From contig JAEUSY010000051.1 in assembly GCA_016788295.1 (NCBI GenBank), positions 62,001 through 126,000 of the forward strand: DNA of 64,000 bases, read 5' to 3'. A program made the translations under genes and the position numbers. Shown in pieces: positions 49,069-57,912 of this stretch. The DNA comes from Flavobacteriales bacterium. Its GTDB lineage: Bacteria; Bacteroidota; Bacteroidia; Flavobacteriales_F; PHOS-HE28. Positions within the stretch are counted from its first letter, which is position 1. Each line of letters starts with the position of its first letter. Below the pieces are notes generated by a model. The model was given only the letters and a program-made list of their open reading frames with translations, did not search any database and was not told the DNA's origin.

Positions 49069-49872
49069 GTGCCGCGTACACGCATAGCCCCCACCCCAAG
49101 TGGTTACCTGCATGCCGGCAATGCGGTCAATTTCCTGTTGACAAAGCTGTTGGCCACAGCCGACGAAAGCGATGTACTGCTCCGCATGGACGACCTGGAC
49201 CAGGAGCGCGTGCGTCCCGAATACGTGGAGGACATTTTCATCCAGCTCGATCGGCTGAGCATCCACTGGGACAGGGGACCACGCAACAGCGACGAACTCT
49301 ACGCCTGTTGGTCGCAACAGTTCAGGCTGCCTCTCTACCACGGGCTCATTGCCGAACTAAGGACCGCAAAGGCCTTGTTCGCTTGTACCTGCAGCCGAGC
49401 GAACATGGAACAATGTGCGTGCGCAACAAAAGGGACCGATCTGGATGAGCCCGAGGTGACCTGGCGCTTGCACATTCCCAGTACGTGCCCGGTAACCTTC
49501 GACGACCATTCCGGACCACGTACCGTGGACCTTTCCGAACTGATGTGTCCACCCGTGATCCGCCAGCGGAACGGCCGCCCGGCCTACCAGGTGGCCTCGT
49601 TGGTAGATGATCTGCATTTCGGCATCGACCTGATCGTCCGTGGCGAGGACCTGCTGCCCTCCACCGCCTGTCAAGTGTATATGGCACACATGCTCGGATA
49701 CACCGCTTTCTGCAAAGCCCGGTTCATTCACCACCGCTTGCTGACGGATGCGGCCGGTAACAAGCTCTCGAAATCCGCCGGGGCCGCAGCGCTAGCGCTC
49801 CATCGGTCGGAACAGACCGCTGTGGACGCCTTGACAATGAACGCAACGACGCTATTGGCCGAGCTGCGATAG
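49069..49872 (+). CDS. gluQ: Glutamyl-queuosine tRNA(Asp) synthetase-like protein
   Basis: 267 residues from GTG 49069, which starts directly before the class I motif (RIAPTPSGYLHAGN, a HIGH variant); an earlier start would lie in the tRNA. The zinc-type region CTCSRANMEQCAC, the WRLHIP catalytic domain segment and LSK of KLSKS are present. It lacks the anticodon-binding domain of GluRS, the feature of GluQ-RS (YadB), which charges glutamate onto queuosine of tRNA-Asp. It begins 22 nt after tRNA-Leu. Truncated GluRS of other function is the alternative. Confidence 0.88.
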   Translation: MPRTRIAPTPSGYLHAGNAVNFLLTKLLATADESDVLLRMDDLDQERVRPEYVEDIFIQLDRLSIHWDRGPRNSDELYACWSQQFRLPLYHGLIAELRTAKALFACTCSRANMEQCACATKGTDLDEPEVTWRLHIPSTCPVTFDDHSGPRTVDLSELMCPPVIRQRNGRPAYQVASLVDDLHFGIDLIVRGEDLLPSTACQVYMAHMLGYTAFCKARFIHHRLLTDAAGNKLSKSAGAAALALHRSEQTAVDALTMNATTLLAELR

Positions 49873-49873
49873 C

Positions 49874-50518
49874 TCAAACAAAACCGACCACGGCCGTGAC
49901 GATGGCCGTTGCGATGGAGGCCATGACCGCAATGACCAAAGCCGCGACAGCGAAACCCTTGCCCCGTTCGTCGCGCCAGCGGATCTGCTTGATGGAAATG
50001 GCTGAGAACACGAAGGCCACGATCAATGCCGCGATCACCGCTATGGTACTGGTGGTGAACAAGGCCAGCGCCACCGCGCCTAACGCCACCACGAATGCAG
50101 GCACGGCCCACTTGTTCCATCGTCGTTCGGGCGTGATATCGGTCTGCATTTCCAACGGAATGACCGGTCTGGTAACAGATGGCTCCAACGCTGGCGACCG
50201 CTGCACGCGCAATGTACCGTTGGTGTGGTGTGGCGGAATATCGTTGATGATCTTCGACGGTACCACAGCAACCGCGACCGGCACAAGCGATGGCAATTCA
50301 ACATGCATTGCACCCATATCCGGCATACGAACGGCCATGGGTTCCGATCGCTCAATTGGCAGTTGTTGCCTGCACGGTCGAAGACCAAGGTCCACGTGCC
50401 AACCGGGCTGGTGACGTCGCTTTTGAAATGCCCCTTCATGCACCGTTCGTCGTTCGGTGGAGCAGCCGGTAAGGAGCACCCCCAACAACGGCCAGATGAA
50501 TGCGAACCGGATGCTCAT
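49874..50518 (-). CDS. Lipoprotein with C-terminal double membrane segments (DUF4190-like)
   Basis: 214 residues from ATG 50516-50518. Lipobox LLTGC (Cys19), a polar, Pro-rich region (about 20-130) and then two or three hydrophobic helices (AVPAFVVALGAVALALF, IAVIAALIVAFVFSAISI, VAALVIAVMASIATAIV) separated by RWRDERGKG. The last part resembles DUF4190-type domains. The combination of lipid anchor and membrane helices is unusual. Its start overlaps the ade stop by 3 bp, suggesting coupling. Function unknown. Confidence 0.65.
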   Translation of the reverse strand: MSIRFAFIWPLLGVLLTGCSTERRTVHEGAFQKRRHQPGWHVDLGLRPCRQQLPIERSEPMAVRMPDMGAMHVELPSLVPVAVAVVPSKIINDIPPHHTNGTLRVQRSPALEPSVTRPVIPLEMQTDITPERRWNKWAVPAFVVALGAVALALFTTSTIAVIAALIVAFVFSAISIKQIRWRDERGKGFAVAALVIAVMASIATAIVTAVVGFV

Positions 50519-52164
50519 GTGCCAGACGTGATGAGTTCGAACGCATCGCCATCGAACAATCCCTTGTCGCTCAACTTTACATGCGGTATCACCAACAAGG
50601 CCATGAAGCTGAGGGTCATGAACGGAGCACGCAACGTGCTCCCGAGGGCCTTCGCAGCACCATCCAATGCCGCATAAGCAGCGGCCACTTCGTACGCATC
50701 GGCCGTGGACATGATGCCCGCTACCGGAAGTGGCAGTGCCTGCACAACGCCTGCATCGCAAACGCTGATACCGCCCCGCTGGGCGATCACTGCGTTGATG
50801 GCCTCACAGAGATCCGCATCGTTGGCACCAACGGCCACGATATTGTGGCTGTCGTGGGCCACACAACTGGCAATGGCACCGCGCTTCAACCCGATATTGC
50901 GTATCCAGCCCAAAGCAACGGGTGCCGTGGCATAGCGGTTCACCACGGCGATCTTCAACAGATCGCGATCCACATCGGCCACCAATTCACCATTACGGAC
51001 TGTGCCATGGAGGTATTTCTTATGCGTGATCAGCTGTCCGTCCAACGCCTCGATGGCCAAGATCTGATCATCCTTGGCGGGTACCCGTAATTGTGCTTCG
51101 GCGATCTCCGCGCAATTGAACTTGTTCGGAGTACCAGCCGGAACAGAACGGATTAGACTTCGCCCCTTTTCAGCGACCAGTTGACCGCGCACCCAGGTAC
51201 GAAGCACCTTGAAGTCCATGAGGTTCTCGAGCAGGACCATGTCGGCCGGATCGCCCACATGCAGATGGCCCACAGGCAGCTTGTAATGCGCTATGGGGTT
51301 CAGGCAAGCGGCACGCAGCACATCGAACACATCGACCCCTGCGGTCACAGCCCGTTTACAAAGCGAGTTGATGTGGCCTAATACGAGGCTGTCCGGATGG
51401 GTGTCATCGCAGCAGAGCATCACCTTCTCGGGGTGGCTCAGGAGCAGTGGCATAAGCGCATCCAGATTGCGGGCCGCACTGCCTTCACGGATGCTGATGT
51501 GCATACCGTGTTGCACCTTGTCCAAGGCTTCTTCCAACGTGAAGCATTCATGGTCCGTGGAAATGACCACGCCTCCATGTTCGTCCCCGCCCCTGATATA
51601 GCGTGCGGCACCCTCTCCACGCAGACCCGGCGCGTGACCATCCACGACTTTCCCGGTGCGGTGCGCGTGCGCGATCTTGCGCATGACCTCGGGATCGCCA
51701 TTGATCACGCCGGGGAAGTCCATCACCTCACTGAGGTACAAGACCTCCGGCCGATCCAGCAAGCGGCCCACAGCTGCGGCATCAAGCTCTGCACCGGCGG
51801 TCTCGAACCGGGTGGCCGGTACGCAACTGGGAGCGCCGAAGAAGAAATGGAACGGTACCTGCGCGCCGTTCTCGATCATGTACTCCACCCCTTCCTCACC
51901 GAGCACATTGGCGATCTCGTGCGGATCGCTGATGGTGGCCACCGTTCCGTGCACCACGGCAAGGCGGGCGAACTCGCTTGGCACGAGCATGGAGCTTTCC
52001 ACATGCACGTGGGCATCAATGAAACCGGGTATGAGGTAGCCCTCCACGGGGCCACCCACCTCGCGGACCGCGTGGATCCGCCCATTGCGCACCTCCACTT
52101 CTGCGGGCATGATGCGACGGGCCTCAATGTCGACAAGGTTCGCAAAAAGGTTGAATGCATCCAT
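50515..52164 (-). CDS. ade: Adenine deaminase
   Basis: 549 residues. Amidohydrolase metal ligands occur in GFIDAHVHVESSML and the later VISTDHECF and CDDTHPDS segments; the C-terminal domain (VGANDADLCEAINAV, ISVCDAGVVQALPLPVAG) is that of AdeC. It converts adenine to hypoxanthine with Fe/Mn for purine salvage. It is divergent from the YegP-like gene across a 107-bp region with two palindromes and a TACCTTTC box about 16 nt upstream of the ATG. Confidence 0.95.
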   Translation of the reverse strand: MDAFNLFANLVDIEARRIMPAEVEVRNGRIHAVREVGGPVEGYLIPGFIDAHVHVESSMLVPSEFARLAVVHGTVATISDPHEIANVLGEEGVEYMIENGAQVPFHFFFGAPSCVPATRFETAGAELDAAAVGRLLDRPEVLYLSEVMDFPGVINGDPEVMRKIAHAHRTGKVVDGHAPGLRGEGAARYIRGGDEHGGVVISTDHECFTLEEALDKVQHGMHISIREGSAARNLDALMPLLLSHPEKVMLCCDDTHPDSLVLGHINSLCKRAVTAGVDVFDVLRAACLNPIAHYKLPVGHLHVGDPADMVLLENLMDFKVLRTWVRGQLVAEKGRSLIRSVPAGTPNKFNCAEIAEAQLRVPAKDDQILAIEALDGQLITHKKYLHGTVRNGELVADVDRDLLKIAVVNRYATAPVALGWIRNIGLKRGAIASCVAHDSHNIVAVGANDADLCEAINAVIAQRGGISVCDAGVVQALPLPVAGIMSTADAYEVAAAYAALDGAAKALGSTLRAPFMTLSFMALLVIPHVKLSDKGLFDGDAFELITSGT

Positions 52165-52191
52165 GTGGGCGAAAGGTAACCGGGTCGGCCT

Positions 52192-52221
52192 GCATTAATG
52201 CTTCGGGCCTGACCATGGTCA
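52192..52221. promoter_or_regulatory. Two palindromes between ade and yegP
   Basis: GCATTAATGC (52192-52201, 10 bp) and TGACCATGGTCA (52210-52221, 12 bp) are perfect palindromes 8 nt apart in the divergent region. Together they form a possible operator for purine or stress control of either gene. No regulator is known. Confidence 0.4.
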
Positions 52222-52271
52222 TGTCAACGACCGACCGGTGGGGATAGCTTCATGCCCAAACGCCGAACACC

Positions 52272-52607
52272 ATGCCCACCGCCCATTTCAAATTGAAGCT
52301 CGACAAGGCAGGAGAACAACGTTTCGATCTGGTGGCACCCAATGGCCAAGTGATACTCAGCAGCGAGGGCTACTCACGAAAGGCCAATTGCCTGAAGGGT
52401 ATCGAAAGCGTACGACGACATAGTGCTGAGGACCGCCATTTCGAGCGCGTGATCGGCAGAAAGGGACACTATCACTTCAACCTGAAAGCCTCCAACGGCC
52501 AGGTGATCGGTACGAGCGAACGTTATGACACCGCGCAGTCCATGGAGAACGGCATTCGGTCCGTGAGGCTGCATGCTCCCGGTGCGGGAGTGGTTCAGAG
52601 CAGCTGA
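52272..52607 (+). CDS. YegP-like tandem DUF1508 protein
   Basis: 111 residues made of two homologous units of about 50 residues: FDLVAPNGQVILSSEGY (about 20-36) and FNLKASNGQVIGTSERY (about 69-85), each followed by a helix ending in GIESVRRHS or GIRSVRLHA. This is the YegP/DUF1508 fold. Some members are named as DNA-damage or stress-related, but the function is unknown. It is convergent with the DUF2167 gene, 15 bp apart. Confidence 0.92.
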   Translation: MPTAHFKLKLDKAGEQRFDLVAPNGQVILSSEGYSRKANCLKGIESVRRHSAEDRHFERVIGRKGHYHFNLKASNGQVIGTSERYDTAQSMENGIRSVRLHAPGAGVVQSS

Positions 52608-52622
52608 GCGACCGAGCCGATA

Positions 52623-53570
52623 TCAGGCTTGCGTTGCTGGCGGTTCTCCCTCTTTCTTCCTCCCCTTGAAGAAGCGCATGAGGCCAGCACCAGCCGCCGC
52701 CAGTGCGATGAACACCAATTTGATGTTCTTGAGGAGCAACGCCAAGATCCCGGCCTTCGCCAGCACCTTACCGGCCACCAGTCCACCAACGGTCCAAGCG
52801 GCCACCTCGTCCACGTTGCTGTCGAACTCCTCATAGGTGTGACCGGCGTTGAACGATGCCATGGACAGCACCGCAGGGATGTTCTGCTTCACTTCTTCCA
52901 GTGCTTCCATACCTGCGACCGCGTTCAGTATCAACACGCCTTTACGGCCCAGCACACGCACATTGTAGTTCAACGTGTTGCCGTCCGCTTCCTCGGCATG
53001 CAGTTCCTTGGCCCAGTGAAGCACTTTGCGCTCCTTATCGTAAAAGGGTGGGGCGGCCCAGCCAACAAGGTCCAATGCGCCATAACCTGCCTCCTTACGT
53101 TGACGGTTTTCCTCGACATCGTCCTTCTTCATCTCCGTCATCATCTCCTCATAGTCGATGTCATCGGCATCCTCGTCGCTCACGTAGCCCATGGCATCGT
53201 ACTCCACCACGAACGCATAAGGATGATCGGTGACCGTGGTACCAGCGGGAATGATCATACCCAGCACACCCTCTGCCGCACCGGGCGGATTCTCCCACAG
53301 GTCCACGATCACTTCGCGGCTCTGCGAGGCGTCCAGGAACATAAAGCCCTCTGGGATGTTCAGCGAGGCAACGCCATCAGCCAGGTCCACCTTGCCAGTG
53401 GTAAAGGTGTAACGGGCATTGATGGAATCGGTGTAAGCCCGGACCAAGGAATCCAGCTGGGCGGGATCCATCTCCGCCTCCTCGCCATCGGTGGCCGTGT
53501 CTTGAGGAATAGCGAACAGAGGCATGCAGAAGAGCAGTGCCACGAACATGGGGAAGGTCCGGAGGGTCAT
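52623..53570 (-). CDS. DUF2167 family membrane protein
   Basis: 315 residues from ATG 53568-53570. Signal peptide (MTLRTFPMFVALLFCMPLFA), a beta-rich DUF2167 domain (about 60-250; LNIPEGFMFLDASQSREVI, LVGWAAPPFYDKERKVLHWA) and C-terminal hydrophobic segments (GILALLLKNIKLVFIALAAA) followed by a basic cytoplasmic tail. The domain has no known function. An inverted repeat is 13 bp upstream of the start. Confidence 0.9.
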   Translation of the reverse strand: MTLRTFPMFVALLFCMPLFAIPQDTATDGEEAEMDPAQLDSLVRAYTDSINARYTFTTGKVDLADGVASLNIPEGFMFLDASQSREVIVDLWENPPGAAEGVLGMIIPAGTTVTDHPYAFVVEYDAMGYVSDEDADDIDYEEMMTEMKKDDVEENRQRKEAGYGALDLVGWAAPPFYDKERKVLHWAKELHAEEADGNTLNYNVRVLGRKGVLILNAVAGMEALEEVKQNIPAVLSMASFNAGHTYEEFDSNVDEVAAWTVGGLVAGKVLAKAGILALLLKNIKLVFIALAAAGAGLMRFFKGRKKEGEPPATQA

Positions 53571-53582
53571 TCGGTCGTGTTT

Positions 53583-53607
53583 GGACGGACAATATAATCG
53601 TCCGCCC
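53583..53607. promoter_or_regulatory. Inverted repeat upstream of the DUF2167 gene
   Basis: GGACGGAC and GTCCGCCC (one mismatch) frame an A+T-rich AATATAATC. The minus strand inside contains TATATTGT, a degenerate -7 box, so the repeat may be an operator over a promoter. It lies between dnaJ and the DUF2167 start. Confidence 0.35.
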
Positions 53608-53645
53608 GTGACCGCACACATCTGGCGTGAACGTCCCGGAAAGTG

Positions 53646-54773
53646 TCAGTTGCTGAACATCTCCTTGACCCGCTCGAAGAAGCCCTTGTCCTTGGCCGTG
53701 GGCCGAGGCTGGAAACCCGGACTGCCGCGCAGTTTTTCCAAGGCCGCTTTTTCGTCCTTGGTCAGGTCTGTGGGCGTCCACACGGCAACGTGCACGAACA
53801 GATCACCATGACCGTGGTGGTTCACACTGGGCAGGCCCTTTCCTTTCAACCGGAGCACATGGTTGGTCTGTGTGCCGGGCTCGATCTTCACTTTGGCCTT
53901 GCCGGTAACGAGCGGCACTTCCACTTGCGCACCGAGCGCGGCGTCCACCATGCTCACGAACACCTCGTGGTGCAGGTTGCGTCCATCGCGCCGCAATTCG
54001 GGATGTGTTTCCTCTTCGATGACGACCAATAGATCGCCGGGTACACCACCTGCGGGGGCTTCGTTGCCCATGCCGCTGATGTTGAGCTGCATGCCTTCTT
54101 CCACGCCGGCCGGAATGCGAATGGGTACCACCACTTCTTCGCGCACCAGGCCATGCTCATCGCTGCCGGGTGCGCGCTTGCTCACGGTCTGTCCGATGCC
54201 GCCACATGCCGGACAGGTGGTAACGGTCTGCATCTGGCCCAGGAAGGTGCTTTGGACCCGACGGACCTGACCAGCACCACCACATGTAGTGCATTTTCCG
54301 TACTCGCTGCCCTTTCCGCGGACCAGTTTGGTCACCTTGATCTTCTTCTCGGCACCGTGTGCGATCTCCTCCAAGGTCATCTTCAACCGCACGCGCAGGT
54401 TGCTGCCTTTCACAACACGGCCGCGCCCCTGCTGACCACCGAAGCCCCCCCCGAACGCACCGCCACCGAAGGCACCGCCGAAAATGTCGCCGAACTGGGA
54501 GAAGATGTCCTCCATGTTCATGCCACCACCTTGGAAACCGCCACCCATGCCCGGACCGGCGTGGCCGAACTGGTCGTAGCGCGCCTTCTTCTCGGGATCG
54601 CTCAGGATCTCGTAAGCGCTGGCCGCCTCCTTGAACTTCTCCTCAGCTGCGTGGTCGCCGGGGTTCTTGTCCGGGTGGAATTTGATGGCCAGTTTACGGT
54701 AGGCCTTCTTGATCTCGTCGGCACTGGCGTTCCGCGCCACACCAAGGACTTCATATGGGTCTCGCTTGCTCAT
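53646..54773 (-). CDS. dnaJ: Chaperone DnaJ with half zinc centre
   Basis: 375 residues. J domain (1-70) with HPD at 33-35, Gly/Phe-rich linker (about 72-118), then the zinc region and two substrate-binding beta domains. Only two of four CxxCxGxG motifs are present, CTTCGGAG (161-168) and CPACGGIG (187-194). The first (expected about 147-156, [10 protein letters not shown]) and fourth (about 201-208, APGSDEHG) have no Cys. In E. coli motifs 2 and 3 form Zn site II, needed for work with DnaK, and motifs 1 and 4 form Zn site I. It follows grpE by 70 bp. Confidence 0.95.
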   Translation of the reverse strand: MSKRDPYEVLGVARNASADEIKKAYRKLAIKFHPDKNPGDHAAEEKFKEAASAYEILSDPEKKARYDQFGHAGPGMGGGFQGGGMNMEDIFSQFGDIFGGAFGGGAFGGGFGGQQGRGRVVKGSNLRVRLKMTLEEIAHGAEKKIKVTKLVRGKGSEYGKCTTCGGAGQVRRVQSTFLGQMQTVTTCPACGGIGQTVSKRAPGSDEHGLVREEVVVPIRIPAGVEEGMQLNISGMGNEAPAGGVPGDLLVVIEEETHPELRRDGRNLHHEVFVSMVDAALGAQVEVPLVTGKAKVKIEPGTQTNHVLRLKGKGLPSVNHHGHGDLFVHVAVWTPTDLTKDEKAALEKLRGSPGFQPRPTAKDKGFFERVKEMFSN

Positions 54774-54843
54774 GGCTCGCGGTCAAGGGTCAATTCGAAT
54801 GGGCTGATCATCAGTTCTACTGAATGGCAGAAATGGCTTCGCA

Positions 54844-55482
54844 TTATTCGCCCACCACCACCTTGGCATAGCGGATCACCTTGTCGTGCAGGGTGTATCC
54901 GTTCTCCAGCACGTCGATCACCTTGCCTTTGAGGTCATCGCTGGGTGCAGGAGCCTTGGTGATCGCCTCGTGGCGATCGGTGTCGAATGGTTGACCCTTT
55001 GCATCGGCCATGGGTTTCACGCCTTGGCTTCCGAGAATGTGGAGCAGTTTGCTGTGCACCAAATGAAACCCTTCACGCACCACAGCGATATCGTCCACAC
55101 GGACGTTATTGGAAATGGCGCGCTCCATATCGTCAAGTACGGGGAGGATGTTCTTCACGGTGTTCTCACCCGCGAACAGGAGCATATCCGCCTTTTCCTT
55201 GGCCGTGCGCTTGCGATAATTATCGAACTCGGCATTGGCCCGCAGCCATTTGTCCTTCAGATCAGCGGCATCCGCCTTTGCGGCTGCAAGCTGTGCCGCC
55301 AGTTCGGCCACATCCTCCCGCGCTTCGGTATTGCCATCGGCGGTCACGTGCTCGGCAGCTGCTTCACTGGCAGCAGTAAGGGCGTCCTTCATCTGTTCAT
55401 CCTGGCCTTCGGTTGGCAATGCATGGTCCGTCGCTTTGGCAGCAGTTTCAGCTTCCGCACTGACGTTGGGTCGATCCGACAT
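54844..55482 (-). CDS. grpE: Nucleotide exchange factor GrpE
   Basis: 212 residues from ATG 55480-55482. An acidic, Ala-rich disordered N-terminus (about 1-60) leads into the long coiled coil (AAKADAADLKDKWLRANAEF, DNYRKRTAKEK) and the beta-wing (FDTDRHEAITKAPAPSDDL ... VLENGYTLHDKVIRYAKVVV). It releases ADP from DnaK; dnaK is not in the window. A CGACCTTTG segment upstream at about 55560 is a possible -7 element. Confidence 0.95.
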   Translation of the reverse strand: MSDRPNVSAEAETAAKATDHALPTEGQDEQMKDALTAASEAAAEHVTADGNTEAREDVAELAAQLAAAKADAADLKDKWLRANAEFDNYRKRTAKEKADMLLFAGENTVKNILPVLDDMERAISNNVRVDDIAVVREGFHLVHSKLLHILGSQGVKPMADAKGQPFDTDRHEAITKAPAPSDDLKGKVIDVLENGYTLHDKVIRYAKVVVGE

Positions 55483-55682
55483 GGTCTTTTGGCGCTTTTT
55501 GAAGATCATCGTGCTAGGGTCAAGGACGGTGCCAAGACGATTTTAGGACATTGGGGCGCAAAGGTCGGGGACTTTTTGGCAGTGCTAGGGGCTGATCCAC
55601 TCGATCCACACGGTGATGCGCCATGCTTTCGTCGTTCAGTTTCCGCTGTGGAACGAGGGAGCCAGGGCCACCAATGAAACGA

Positions 55683-55698
55683 CCCCGGGATACCGGGG
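55683..55698 (-). terminator. Hairpin after the TlpA-like gene
   Basis: CCCCGG-GATA-CCGGGG, with further imperfect pairing outward (AAACGA / CCGCTTT), lies 30 bp after the stop of the thioredoxin-like gene and is followed on the minus strand by TCGTTTC. It separates this gene from grpE. Confidence 0.6.
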
Positions 55699-55728
55699 CC
55701 GCTTTATGGATCGATAGATCAGTGAACC

Positions 55729-56310
55729 TCAGAGGCTCTTGATGTACTTGTCGAGCTCTTGGTGGAGCGCCATGCCGCGCAGGTTCTTCGCAATGATGAT
55801 GCCTTGGGGATCGATCAGGAAGCTCATGGGGATGGAGTTCACACCGTACAGTTGGGCACCCTTGGAGTTCCAGAAGCCCAGATCGCTCACGTGGTACTTC
55901 CACTTCAGGCCGTCCGCGGCGATCGCCTGCTTCCATGCATCGCGACTGCGGTCGAGGCTAACACTGAACACCTCGAAGCCCTTGCCGGTCTTGAACTTGG
56001 CTTGGTTGTACTTGTCGTAGGCCGCCACCACGTTGGGGTTCTCCATGCGGCAGGGACGGCACCAGCTGGCCCAGAAATCGATGAGCACATACTTGCCGCG
56101 CAGTTCGGATAGCTTCAGCACCTTGGTACTATCCGCGTTCATGAACGCCAGTTCGGGAGCCTTGTCGCCTATGCCGGTGCCCACTTTGGCAGAGGACTGC
56201 TGGGTGTCACCCTTCCGCTGAAGACGATCGGTGAAGCCGTAGATGGCCAGCAGGGCGACCGCGGAAACGGTGATGATGCGTGCCTTGGACATGATGGTGC
56301 TGAATTGCAT
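55729..56310 (-). CDS. TlpA-like thioredoxin-fold protein
   Basis: 193 residues from ATG 56308-56310; an in-frame ATG at 56290-56292 (MSKARIITV) is equally possible. An N-terminal membrane helix (ITVSAVALLAIYGF) places the thioredoxin domain in the periplasm. The active site is WASWCRPCRMENP (CxxC), with the cis-Pro loop near SIPMSFLIDPQG. Likely roles are thiol-disulfide exchange in protein folding or cytochrome maturation; partners are unknown. It follows murA by 84 bp. Confidence 0.9.
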   Translation of the reverse strand: MQFSTIMSKARIITVSAVALLAIYGFTDRLQRKGDTQQSSAKVGTGIGDKAPELAFMNADSTKVLKLSELRGKYVLIDFWASWCRPCRMENPNVVAAYDKYNQAKFKTGKGFEVFSVSLDRSRDAWKQAIAADGLKWKYHVSDLGFWNSKGAQLYGVNSIPMSFLIDPQGIIIAKNLRGMALHQELDKYIKSL

Positions 56311-56394
56311 GGTGCGAATTTAGGTGAGCAACGGACGCGCGCTGGCGCCAACATCATGCCAGACCTATGGATGCTGTGGGAGGTCGGTGACCGA

Positions 56395-57699
56395 TCAGAC
56401 GCGCTGGATGTTCGCCCCGATGGCGTTCAGGCGCTCGGAAATGCGCTGATAGCCCCGATCGATCTGTTCCACATTGTCGATGGTGCTCGTGCCTTCGGCG
56501 CTCATGGCAGCGATCAGTAGCGATACACCCGCCCTGATATCGGGACTGGTCATGCGGATGGCGCGAAGCGGTTTCTCGAAGTCCTTGCCAATGACCAGCG
56601 CGCGGTGGGGATCGCACAATGTGATCTGTGCCCCCATCTCGATCAGCTTATCCACGAAGAAGAGGCGGCTCTCGAACATCTTCTGGTGAATGAGCACGTG
56701 GCCACTGGCCTGGGTGGCCGTTACCAGCACGATACTGAGCAGGTCAGGGGTGAAGCCGGGCCAAGGATGATCACTGATCACGCGGTTGGACCCATCGAGG
56801 AAGGGCTCGATAGTGTAGTGCTCGTGGCGAGGCACATGGATATCATCACCCCGGCGCTCAACCGTAATGCCCAGTTTGCGGAAAACGTCCGGGATGATGC
56901 CCAAGTGATCGTAACCGGTATCCTTGATGGTGATCTCGCTACGCGTCATGGCCGCAAGGCCGATGAAGGAGCCGATCTCGATCATGTCCGGCAGCATGCG
57001 GTGCTCGGTACCCCCCAGTTCCTTCACACCATCGATGTGCAATAGGTTACTGCCGATACCGCTGATGCGCGCGCCCATGCGCACCAGCATGTTGCATAGC
57101 TGCTGCAAGTAGGGTTCGCAGGCGGCGTTGAAAATGGTGGTGCGTCCTTCGGCCAGCGTGGCAGCCATAACGATGTTGGCCGTGCCCGTTACACTGGCCT
57201 CATCCAGCAGCATGTAGCAACCTTTCAATTGCTTGGCCTCCGCTCGGTAGAAGCCATCGTTCTCATCGTATTTGATATCGGCACCCAGCCTCTCAAAGCC
57301 GGTGAAGTGGGTATCCATGCGGCGGCGGCCGATCTTATCGCCACCCGGACTGGGTATGTACCCCCGACCGAATCGGGCGAGCGCAGGACCGGCCACCATG
57401 ACACTACCACGTAGGCTACCCCCCATCCGTTTGTACTCGGGGTCCAGAAAGAATTCGAGGTTCACGGCCTTGGCCTGGAAACGGTAGCTGCCCGGACCGA
57501 GCATGTCCACCTCCACGCCCATGGCCTTCAGCAGGTCTATGAGCTTGTTCACGTCCACGATATCGGGAACGTTGTGGATGGTGACCGGCTCGGCGGTCAA
57601 CAGTACCGCGCACAGGATCTGAAGCGCCTCGTTCTTGGCACCCTGAGGCACCAGTTCCCCCTTCAATCGTCGACCTCCTTCAATACGAAAGCTTCCCAT
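56395..57699 (-). CDS. murA: UDP-N-acetylglucosamine 1-carboxyvinyltransferase (MurA), Asp variant
   Basis: 434 residues from ATG 57697-57699 (MGSFRIEGG, the family start). It adds enolpyruvate to UDP-GlcNAc, the first committed step of peptidoglycan synthesis. The loop that normally carries the catalytic Cys in PGGCxIG reads PGGDKIGRRR, with Asp121 in place of Cys; this same change makes MurA insensitive to fosfomycin in mycobacteria and chlamydia. KNEALQI, LLDEASVTGTANIVMA and the C-terminal QIDRGYQ are intact, so the enzyme should be active. It follows the DUF4290 gene across a 213-bp gap. Confidence 0.97.
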   Translation of the reverse strand: MGSFRIEGGRRLKGELVPQGAKNEALQILCAVLLTAEPVTIHNVPDIVDVNKLIDLLKAMGVEVDMLGPGSYRFQAKAVNLEFFLDPEYKRMGGSLRGSVMVAGPALARFGRGYIPSPGGDKIGRRRMDTHFTGFERLGADIKYDENDGFYRAEAKQLKGCYMLLDEASVTGTANIVMAATLAEGRTTIFNAACEPYLQQLCNMLVRMGARISGIGSNLLHIDGVKELGGTEHRMLPDMIEIGSFIGLAAMTRSEITIKDTGYDHLGIIPDVFRKLGITVERRGDDIHVPRHEHYTIEPFLDGSNRVISDHPWPGFTPDLLSIVLVTATQASGHVLIHQKMFESRLFFVDKLIEMGAQITLCDPHRALVIGKDFEKPLRAIRMTSPDIRAGVSLLIAAMSAEGTSTIDNVEQIDRGYQRISERLNAIGANIQRV

Positions 57700-57912
57700 G
57701 GGCATGCACCGGGCGGATTGGCCGATACCGGTGGTCCAAAGCAACACCGACACCGGGTTCGTAACGGACCTCGTGAAAGCGCGGTACTAACAACTGGCTG
57801 TTGCCGGAACACTGTTACAGGCCGGCCCATGATAAGAACAGCCCATCACACGCATTAAATGAGAGCAGACCTCATATAGGTCCGCACAATGAACGAGCGC
57901 GTGAACCGTGTG

